Below are positions 4,989 to 10,812 of a stretch of 11,597 nt of DNA, in pieces (position 1 is the stretch's first letter; the number at the start of each line of letters is the position of its first letter). A program made the position numbers and the translations under genes. The DNA is taken from the NCBI GenBank assembly GCA_018400215.1, contig JAGYNF010000029.1, positions 1-11,597 of the forward strand. Direction: 5' to 3'. Source of the DNA: Cyanobium sp. M55B138. Its GTDB lineage: Bacteria; Cyanobacteriota; Cyanobacteriia; PCC-6307; Cyanobiaceae. Below the pieces are notes generated by a model that had not been told where the DNA came from, did not search any database, and saw only the letters and a list, made by a program, of their open reading frames with translations.

Positions 4989-6452
4989 CTACAGCTCCCC
5001 GAAGCCCTTGCGCTTCTTGGCGGCTTTGACGGGCTTGGCCGGTTTGGCGGCAGCCCCGCGCCCACCACCCATCCCCGGCAGGCCACCCATTCCCGGCATG
5101 CCGCCCATGCCCGGCAGGCCGCCCAGTCCTGGCATACCGGGCATGCCGCCGCCCCGGGTCATCTGCTGCATGAAGCCCCGCATCTGCTGAAAGTTCTGCA
5201 GCACCTTGTCCACATCGGCCGGCCCATGGCCGCTGCCGGCGGCAATGCGCCGCCGGCGCGACGGGCTGGCGGCCAGCAGGTCGGGGTCGCGCCGCTCGGC
5301 TTCGGTCATCGAGCTGATCATCGCCTCGATCTTCTTGAGCTGCTGCTCGCCCTGCTTGAGCATGCCGTCGTCGATTTTGTTCATGCCCGGGATCAGCTTC
5401 ATCAGCCCGCCCAGGGAGCCCATGCGCTTGATCAGGCGCATCTGCTGCACGAAGTCGGAGAAGTCGAAGGTGGCCTGCTGCAGTTTTTCCTGCATGCGGG
5501 CCACATCGGCCAGCTCCACCTCCTTGGTGGCCTTCTCCACCAGGGTGAGCACGTCGCCCATGCCCAGGATGCGGCTGGCCATCCGCTCCGGGTGGAAGGG
5601 CTGCAGCGCCTCCACCTTCTCGCCGGTGCCGATGAACTTGATCGGCGCACCGCTCACCTTGCGGATCGAGAGGGCGGCGCCGCCGCGGGAGTCGCCGTCG
5701 AGCTTGGTGAGCACGGCGCCGGTGATGCCCACCTGCTCATGGAAGGCGCGGGTGAGCTCGGCGGCCTCCTGGCCGATCATCGAATCCACCACCAGCAGCA
5801 CCTCATCGGGGCTGCAGGCCTCGCGGATCCGCACCATCTCCTCCATCATCGATTGATCGATCTGGAGCCGGCCGGCGGTGTCCACCAGCACGGTGTCGAA
5901 GCCTTCGGCCTTGGCTTTGGCGATGCCGGCGGCGGCGATCGCTTCCGGCTTGGCTTCCGTGCCGAGGCTGAACACCTCCACGCCGATCTGGCCGCCCAGG
6001 GTTTGCAGCTGCTCGATCGCCGCGGGTCGGTAGACGTCCGCCCCCACCAGCAGCGCCTTGCGGCCCTGTTCCTTGAGGTGCAGGCCGAGCTTGGCGGTGG
6101 CGGTGGTTTTGCCGGCACCCTGCAGGCCGGCCATCAGCACCACCGAGGGGGCCCCCGCCGTGCCGCCGGCGGCCAGGGGGGCGTTCTCGCCGCCCATGGT
6201 CTCCACCAGCTGCTCGTGCACCACCTGGATGAACTTCTGATCCGGGCTGATGCCCCGCACCACCTCGGCGCCAAGGGCCTTGCGACGCACCTCGTCGACG
6301 AACTCCTTCACCACCGGCAGGCTCACGTCGGCCTCCAGCAGGGCGCGGCGCACCTCCTTCAGGGCACCGTCGATGTTGCTATCACTGATGGCCCCTTGGC
6401 CGCGCAGGTTTTTGACGGCGTCTTCAAACCGCTGGGAAAGCTCGTCAAACAT
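4989..6452 (-). CDS. ffh: Signal recognition particle protein Ffh
   Basis: Ffh (SRP54) is the GTPase that, with SRP RNA, binds signal sequences on ribosomes and delivers them to FtsY at the membrane. From the ATG at 6452 it is 487 residues. The N domain spans about 1-90. The G domain has G1 GLQGAGKT at 109-116, DTAGR at 191-195 and TKLDGD at 249-254. The M domain follows from about 310, with SRRRRIAAGSG (398-408), the SRP-RNA-binding signature, and Met-rich helices. Residues 434-464 are a Gly-Met-Pro repeat, and the tail is Lys-rich, ending KKRKGFGEL. The reading frame extends 18 codons upstream to 6506, but homologues start MFDELSQRF. It lies 99 nt downstream of ftn2 and 49 nt upstream of rpsP, the usual ffh-rpsP order. 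Confidence 0.98.
   Translation of the reverse strand: MFDELSQRFEDAVKNLRGQGAISDSNIDGALKEVRRALLEADVSLPVVKEFVDEVRRKALGAEVVRGISPDQKFIQVVHEQLVETMGGENAPLAAGGTAGAPSVVLMAGLQGAGKTTATAKLGLHLKEQGRKALLVGADVYRPAAIEQLQTLGGQIGVEVFSLGTEAKPEAIAAAGIAKAKAEGFDTVLVDTAGRLQIDQSMMEEMVRIREACSPDEVLLVVDSMIGQEAAELTRAFHEQVGITGAVLTKLDGDSRGGAALSIRKVSGAPIKFIGTGEKVEALQPFHPERMASRILGMGDVLTLVEKATKEVELADVARMQEKLQQATFDFSDFVQQMRLIKRMGSLGGLMKLIPGMNKIDDGMLKQGEQQLKKIEAMISSMTEAERRDPDLLAASPSRRRRIAAGSGHGPADVDKVLQNFQQMRGFMQQMTRGGGMPGMPGLGGLPGMGGMPGMGGLPGMGGGRGAAAKPAKPVKAAKKRKGFGEL
5068..5139. repeat. Four 18-bp tandem repeats encoding the Ffh Gly-Met-Pro tail
   Basis: Four imperfect units of the type CCCATNCCCGGCAKGCCN lie at 5068-5085, 5086-5103, 5104-5121 and 5122-5139. 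They encode hexapeptides alternating GGLPGM and GGMPGM on the minus strand. The 18-bp period keeps the frame, so copy number can change by slippage without disrupting ffh. Confidence 0.85.
5935..5942. repeat. HIP1 octamer GCGATCGC
   Basis: Perfect copy of the cyanobacterial highly iterated palindrome, inside the ffh G domain coding sequence. Confidence 0.9.
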
Positions 6453-6514
6453 CGGGAATCTCAGGGGTGCGCAGAACGGGCGCTGATGGCGGACCGAAAT
6501 CCGCAATGGCGTTG

Positions 6515-6520
6515 ATCGTA
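6515..6520 (-). promoter_or_regulatory. Possible -10 element for the ffh-rpsP-phoH unit
   Basis: On the minus strand TTTTTACGATC contains TACGAT, a fair -10 hexamer, 62 nt before the ffh ATG and just downstream of the ftn2 stop. No matching -35 is seen. If real, ffh would have its own promoter beside any readthrough from ftn2. Confidence 0.25.
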
Positions 6521-6549
6521 AAAAGTTGTGCCGGCGGCCCCGGGCTGGC
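6520..6549 (-). terminator. Possible weak terminator after ftn2
   Basis: On the minus strand GCCAGC (6549-6544) can pair with GCCGGC (6535-6530) across an 8-base GC-rich loop, with one G-T pair, followed by ACAAC and then TTTTT (6524-6520). The T-run is displaced from the stem by five bases, so this would be inefficient at best. It sits 3 nt past the ftn2 stop codon. Confidence 0.3.
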
Positions 6550-6551
6550 GC

Positions 6552-8549
6552 TCAGTTGGCCCGCTCGAAACTGGCCAATCGCCAGCTGCCCTGGTCGCGC
6601 CCGAACACATAGCGGTTGCGCAGGGCCGGGATCCGGGTGGGTTGGCCCACGGATTGGCCGGCCCCGTCCAGCCGTTGGTCGTTGTAGGCAATCGTTGCCA
6701 GGGCGGCGACGCGGCTGGGGCTGCTCGCCTCAAGCGTGAGCTCCACCACCTGGGCCTCGATCCGCTGGGTCTGGTTGCGGGCCGTATCGTCGCGCCGCTC
6801 GGCCTCGAGGCGCTGGATCTGCGTGGGGCGGGCCAGTTGCTCGAGGGGCAAGGGGCTGGGGCTGCCGGCCAACACTGCCGCTTTGGCATCGAGCCAGGCC
6901 TGAAGCAATGCCTGGATCTGGGCTTCGGTGGGGGCCTCGGCCTTGAGCGGCAGCGCTGCGACCTCGGCCGGCTTGGGCTGGGCTGCAGGCTCGGCCTTGG
7001 GCTGGTCCTCCAGGGCGGACTGCGGCTGCACCGGGATGGGTGTGGGGGGGGTGGCCGACTGGGGCCGCAGCAGGGCAATGCCGCCAGCGGCAAGGGCCGC
7101 CACCAGGGCAGCGGCGGCGACCACGACCGGGCGCCGGGGTGGAATCGCCGGGCGCCAATGCCGCAGGCCCCCCCAGCTGGGGGGCCAGGTCGGCCAGCTG
7201 GAAGGGCCCCACGGGCCGTCGTCGTCATCGTCGTCACCTAGGGGCTCGTCGGCCTCCGCCCCAGGGGCACGATCGAAGCCACCGAAGCCGAGCAGGGCCT
7301 GGGCGGCCGGCAGGGCGGAACCGGCCAGACCAAAGGCTCCGGCCGGTTCGCTGGTCGGGGCTGGAGCTGGGCTGGCATCCAGCCGGTCGAGGTAGGCCTG
7401 CACGTCGCGGTCGGCGAAATAGGCCTCCAGGTCGGGATCGGCCTCTAGATCGCGGTAGCCGGGCAACACATCGCGGGCCAGCCAATCGCGGCAGTAGGCA
7501 CACAGCTGGGCCAGGGGCTCCTCCCCGGCCTGGCGTGCCCAGTGCTGCAGCTCCGGACTGGCCCCCTGGCTGAAGGCGGCCTCCGCTGCATCCACCTGGC
7601 CCAGCAACAGGTGCAGGCAGGCCAGCAGCGGCTCCACGTCCGACTGGCCACTGGCCAGCAGGCGATCGCGGGCTGCGGCGATCCGATCCGGCTTGCGTTG
7701 GGCGAAGCCCGAGGCGGTGAGGGCCGTAGTGGCGAGAAAATCGGCCGTGCTGCTGCCCTGGTCGGCGGGGTTGGCCCAGCGGTCGAACAGGTCGATCTGT
7801 TCCTGCACCGTGAGATAGGCGCGGATCTGGCGAAAAAAGGCCTGGAATTCCTCCGCACTGAAGCGCAGATCTCCCTGCCCCTCCAGGCCACCGCGTTCCT
7901 GCACCAGCTCCTCCAGCAGCCCCAGCCCCTCGCTGCGGGCCTCGACGGCGCTGAGGTCACGGCTGATCAGATCAAGCACCCGGAAGGGCCGCAGCGCCAG
8001 CAGGGCCTCGGCGATCGCCTGGCGGTGCGCGGGCTGCTGGCCCATGCGCTGGAGCAGTTGCTGGCCCTGGCCCAACAGCTGGGCCGCACTCTCGTAGTGG
8101 CGCTGGTCGCGCAGATCCTGGGCACCCGCCAGGCAGGCCAGGCTGGCCAGCAGGCAGAGATCGGTCTCGCGGGCGCTGCCCAGGGCCGGGGCCAGGGCCG
8201 GTTGCAGGGCCCGGCTCGCCAGCTCGAACACCTCCAGGGGCAGGCCGGCCTCCAGCAGCAGGAGCAGTCCGGCGCCCTCCTGGTGGGTGGGCAGGGCGAG
8301 GCTGGCCTGCAGGGGTTGGCCGCTCTCGCCCAGGGCCGTGAGCTCGGATTCGTGGCGGCTGCGGTGCTCCGGATCGCTGAGCAGCTCGGCGCTTTGGCGC
8401 AGGAGGGCTTCACGGGCCTCCAGGGTTTCGGGGCTGAACCCCTGTTGGGGTGCCCGATCGAGACGCTGCTGCAGGGTGCGCAGCAGCGTTTGTACATCTG
8501 TGGTCGGACTGACGCCGAGCAACCGGAAGTGATCGATCGGCAGTTCCAA
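6552..8549 (-). CDS. zipN: Cyanobacterial cell-division protein Ftn2/ZipN (ARC6 homologue)
   Basis: Ftn2/ZipN is the cyanobacterial ancestor of plant ARC6, an inner-membrane protein that tethers FtsZ to the membrane and organises the divisome. The 665 residues show the expected order: an N-terminal J-like domain (LPIDHFRLLGVSP, about 1-65, with no HPD seen), a long helical cytoplasmic region, an Asp run near 436-442, a Trp-rich linker, one membrane segment VVVAAAALVAALAAGGIALL at 475-494, and a C-terminal ARC6 IMS-like domain from about 540 (EAQIQALLQAWLDAKAAVL ... NRYVFGRDQGSWRLASFERAN). The start codon is TTG at 8549: no ATG or GTG lies upstream in frame before a stop at 8582-8580, and homologues begin MELPIDHFRLLGV. 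It is divergent from pdhA, with ffh 99 nt downstream. Confidence 0.94.
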   Translation of the reverse strand: MELPIDHFRLLGVSPTTDVQTLLRTLQQRLDRAPQQGFSPETLEAREALLRQSAELLSDPEHRSRHESELTALGESGQPLQASLALPTHQEGAGLLLLLEAGLPLEVFELASRALQPALAPALGSARETDLCLLASLACLAGAQDLRDQRHYESAAQLLGQGQQLLQRMGQQPAHRQAIAEALLALRPFRVLDLISRDLSAVEARSEGLGLLEELVQERGGLEGQGDLRFSAEEFQAFFRQIRAYLTVQEQIDLFDRWANPADQGSSTADFLATTALTASGFAQRKPDRIAAARDRLLASGQSDVEPLLACLHLLLGQVDAAEAAFSQGASPELQHWARQAGEEPLAQLCAYCRDWLARDVLPGYRDLEADPDLEAYFADRDVQAYLDRLDASPAPAPTSEPAGAFGLAGSALPAAQALLGFGGFDRAPGAEADEPLGDDDDDDGPWGPSSWPTWPPSWGGLRHWRPAIPPRRPVVVAAAALVAALAAGGIALLRPQSATPPTPIPVQPQSALEDQPKAEPAAQPKPAEVAALPLKAEAPTEAQIQALLQAWLDAKAAVLAGSPSPLPLEQLARPTQIQRLEAERRDDTARNQTQRIEAQVVELTLEASSPSRVAALATIAYNDQRLDGAGQSVGQPTRIPALRNRYVFGRDQGSWRLASFERAN
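7662..7669. repeat. HIP1 octamer GCGATCGC
   Basis: Perfect copy of the cyanobacterial highly iterated palindrome, inside ftn2/zipN. Confidence 0.9.
8011..8018. repeat. HIP1 octamer GCGATCGC
   Basis: Perfect copy of the cyanobacterial highly iterated palindrome, inside ftn2/zipN, about 350 bp from the previous one. Confidence 0.9.
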
Positions 8550-8697
8550 ACGAAAGAGTCCGCTGCTGGCCGACTCTAGTCAGGGTCTGTGATTTCGCCC
8601 AGCTCCTGCTCCGCTGGGCAGAAACCCCCGAGCAGACCCCGTACAGTCGACGGTCAGCATCAGCCGCCGCAGACGGTTCCCAATCCGCTTTCCCGAC
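8550..8697. promoter_or_regulatory. Divergent ftn2 / pdhA intergenic region with two inverted repeats
   Basis: This 148-bp region must hold the promoters of both ftn2 (minus) and pdhA (plus). It contains a perfect 7-bp inverted repeat GCCCAGC/GCTGGGC (8597-8603 and 8613-8619, 9-base loop) and a 6-bp inverted repeat AGAGTC/GACTCT (8555-8560 and 8572-8577) directly upstream of the ftn2 start. TACAGT at 8642-8647 is a possible -10 for pdhA, 50 nt before its ATG, but has no clear -35. No Shine-Dalgarno precedes either gene. The promoter assignments are weak; the dyads are seen directly. Confidence 0.4.
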
Positions 8698-9774
8698 ATG
8701 ACCCAGGCAGACATGAGTCGCGAACTGGTCCCTGGGGCCGGCGCCCACGCGGAGCGGCTGGAGAGCCTGTATCCGGCGACGCCCGCCAACGTGACCCGCG
8801 ACGAGGGGCTGATGCTCTATCGCGACATGGTGCTCGGCCGGCGTTTCGAAGACAAGTGCGCGGAGATGTATTACCGCGGCAAGATGTTTGGCTTTGTGCA
8901 CCTCTACAACGGCCAGGAAGCCGTGAGCACCGGGGTGATCAAGGCCATGAAGGCCCAGCACGATTGGTTTTGCAGCACCTACCGCGACCACGTGCATGCC
9001 CTCAGCTGCGGCGTGCCGGCCCGGGAGGTGATGAGTGAGCTGTTTGGCAAGGAGACCGGCTGCAGCAAGGGGCGAGGTGGTTCGATGCACCTCTTCTCCA
9101 AGCAGCATCACCTGCTCGGTGGCTATGCATTCATCGGTGAGGGCATCCCGGTAGCCCTGGGGGCAGCCTTTACCAGTCGCTACAAGCGCGATGCCCTGGG
9201 GGATGCCTCCAGTGATGCGGTGACGGCAGCCTTCTTCGGTGATGGCACCTGCAACATTGGCCAGTTTTACGAATGCCTGAACATGGCATCGTTATGGAAA
9301 CTGCCGATTTTGTTTGTTGTCGAGAATAACAAATGGGCCATTGGGATGGATCACAACAGAGCCACCAGTGATCCGGAAATCTGGCGTAAAGCCACTGCCT
9401 TTGGCATGGCTGGCGAGGAGGTCGACGGCATGGATGTGCTGGCGGTGCGGGCCGCTGCCCAGCGGGCGGTGGAGCGGGCCCGTGCTGGCGAGGGTCCCAC
9501 CCTGCTGGAGTGCCTCACCTATCGCTACCGCGGCCACTCCCTGGCCGACCCGGATGAGCTGCGGGCCCAGGCTGAAAAGGAATTCTGGGCCCAGCGTGAT
9601 CCGATCAAGGGCTTGGCAGGCCACCTGATCGGCAAGAACCTGGCCACGGCTGAGGATCTCAAGGCGATTGAGAAGGAGATCGATGCCGAGGTGGCCGACA
9701 GCGTTGCGTTTGCCCTCCAGGCCCCCGAACCCAAGGCCGAGGAGCTCACCCGTTACATCTGGGCCGAGGATTGA
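8698..9774 (+). CDS. pdhA: Pyruvate dehydrogenase E1 component, alpha subunit
   Basis: PdhA pairs with PdhB to form the thiamine-diphosphate-dependent E1 of the pyruvate dehydrogenase complex, which decarboxylates pyruvate and passes the acetyl group to lipoyl-E2. The 358-residue protein has the E1-alpha hallmarks: [19 protein letters not shown] (57-75), the TPP-binding motif starting GDGTCN at 181-186 and ending ENN at 209-211, and the conserved loop [15 protein letters not shown] at 275-289. Length is typical for cyanobacterial PdhA. The start is the ATG at 8698; an in-frame ATG five codons later (MSREL) is a possible alternative. No pdhB is adjacent in the window, which is usual in cyanobacteria, where E1 subunit genes are scattered. 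It runs tail to tail into the sigma factor gene with a 9-bp gap. Confidence 0.97.
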   Translation: MTQADMSRELVPGAGAHAERLESLYPATPANVTRDEGLMLYRDMVLGRRFEDKCAEMYYRGKMFGFVHLYNGQEAVSTGVIKAMKAQHDWFCSTYRDHVHALSCGVPAREVMSELFGKETGCSKGRGGSMHLFSKQHHLLGGYAFIGEGIPVALGAAFTSRYKRDALGDASSDAVTAAFFGDGTCNIGQFYECLNMASLWKLPILFVVENNKWAIGMDHNRATSDPEIWRKATAFGMAGEEVDGMDVLAVRAAAQRAVERARAGEGPTLLECLTYRYRGHSLADPDELRAQAEKEFWAQRDPIKGLAGHLIGKNLATAEDLKAIEKEIDAEVADSVAFALQAPEPKAEELTRYIWAED

Positions 9775-9784
9775 GCTTCGGCCC
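9761..9784. terminator. Hairpin across the convergent pdhA and sigma stop codons
   Basis: GGGCCGAGG (9761-9769) pairs with CTTCGGCCC (9776-9784) over 9 bp, with one G-T pair and the 6-base loop ATTGAG. The pdhA TGA is partly in the loop and the sigma stop (9786-9784) begins at the stem foot. No T-run follows on either strand, so it could be a factor-assisted or bidirectional 3'-end structure. Confidence 0.4.
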
Positions 9785-10710
9785 TAGATCCCGCTGGGCA
9801 TTCGCCGGGTGAGGTTGCGCAGTTTGCGCAAGGCCTTGAGCTCCACCTGTCGCACCCGCTCGCGGGACACATCCAGCTGGCGGCCGATTTCCGCCAGCGT
9901 GTGGCGGTCTGCCCCCTCCAGCCCGAAGCGCATCTGCAGCACCTGGCGCTCTTGCTCGCTCAGGTGGCTGAGCCAACGCCCCAACTGCTCCTGGTGGATT
10001 CCCCGCTCAACCCGGTCGAGCGGCTCCTCGTCATCGCCGTTGGCGATCAGGTCGCCCAGGAAGCTGCGGCCTTCGTCGCCATTCACCGGCGCATCGAGGC
10101 TGGAGGTGGTGAGGGCCTGGCGCAGCAGCGAATCGAGCTCATTGATCGGCATGGCCATGGCTTCGGCGATCTCCTGCCGGCTGGGCATGGCCCCCAGCTT
10201 GTGGGCCAGGTCGAGGCTCACCCGGCGGATGGCCGAGAGCCGTTCGGAGAGGTGCACGGGCAGGCGAATCGTGCGCGACTGACAGGCAATGGCGCGGGTC
10301 ATGCTCTGGCGAATCCACCAGAAGGCATAGGTGGAGAACTTGTAGCCGCGGGTGGGGTCGAATTTTTCCACGGCCCTCTCTAAACCAAGCGAGCCTTCTT
10401 GAATCAGATCCAGGAGTTCCAGCCCCCTGCCCTGGTATTTCTTGGCAACGCTCACCACCAGCCGCAGGTTGGCCTTCATCATGCGCTGCTTGGCCCGTTG
10501 CCCAACACGCATGGTTTTGCGTTCCTTGTCTGTGTAGGTATCCCTCGCCTCCTCCAGCAGTTGCATCAGGGTTTGTACCTGGTTGCCGAGTTCGATTTCT
10601 TCGGCGGCGGTGAGCAGGGGCTCCCTGCCAATTGTGGTGAGGTACCAACTGACTGGATCACTCGTGCTGCGCCGATGGCCTTCGCTGGTCCTGAGACTGG
10701 TGGCGGACAT
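9784..10710 (-). CDS. Group 2 sigma-70 family RNA polymerase sigma factor
   Basis: A 308-residue sigma factor of the RpoD-like, non-essential group 2 kind, of which cyanobacteria hold several for light, nutrient and stress responses. Region 1.2 begins DPVSWYLTTIGREPLLT (18-34); region 1.1 is absent, as in group 2. Region 2 runs from NLRLVVSVAKKYQGRGLELL (81-100) through GYKFSTYAFWWIRQSMTRAI (122-141), with the -10 melting and recognition residues matching RpoD. Region 3 follows, and the region 4.2 helix-turn-helix is TLAEIGRQLDVSRERVRQVE (271-290), so it should read near-consensus promoters. The start is the ATG at 10710; the upstream leader is AT-rich. Which of the cyanobacterial Sig paralogues it is cannot be told from sequence here. 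It lies 102 nt downstream of nnr on the same strand. Confidence 0.95.
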   Translation of the reverse strand: MSATSLRTSEGHRRSTSDPVSWYLTTIGREPLLTAAEEIELGNQVQTLMQLLEEARDTYTDKERKTMRVGQRAKQRMMKANLRLVVSVAKKYQGRGLELLDLIQEGSLGLERAVEKFDPTRGYKFSTYAFWWIRQSMTRAIACQSRTIRLPVHLSERLSAIRRVSLDLAHKLGAMPSRQEIAEAMAMPINELDSLLRQALTTSSLDAPVNGDEGRSFLGDLIANGDDEEPLDRVERGIHQEQLGRWLSHLSEQERQVLQMRFGLEGADRHTLAEIGRQLDVSRERVRQVELKALRKLRNLTRRMPSGI

Positions 10711-10812
10711 CGCACGGGCTGATCAGGAAACCAACTGTCGACCCAAAAAATTGGTTGTTGGTGTGTTTTCGGTAACCCTTTAGATTTTACTTGCAAAACA
10801 ACACGAAATGGA
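10711..10812 (-). promoter_or_regulatory. AT-rich leader and likely promoter of the sigma factor gene
   Basis: This 102-bp stretch is strikingly AT-rich against its GC-rich surroundings, as expected for a promoter. On the minus strand GCAAGTAAAATC contains TAAAAT (10789-10784), a strong -10 hexamer 73 nt before the ATG; the -35 region (TCCATT at 17 bp) is poor, as in many activator-dependent cyanobacterial promoters. The presumed 5' leader contains AACCAA (10729-10734) facing TTGGTT (10751-10756), a 6-bp dyad, and an A-run (10745-10750). Transcription through from nnr is also possible, as no clear terminator follows nnr. Confidence 0.5.

Noticed and set aside
5226..6515. Plus-strand frame of 429 codons opposite ffh
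   Set aside because: Rich in His, Leu and Gln with no domain; ffh on the minus strand is unambiguous.
7542..8579. Plus-strand frame of 345 codons opposite ftn2
   Set aside because: Gln/Leu-rich antisense shadow of the helical Ftn2 region.
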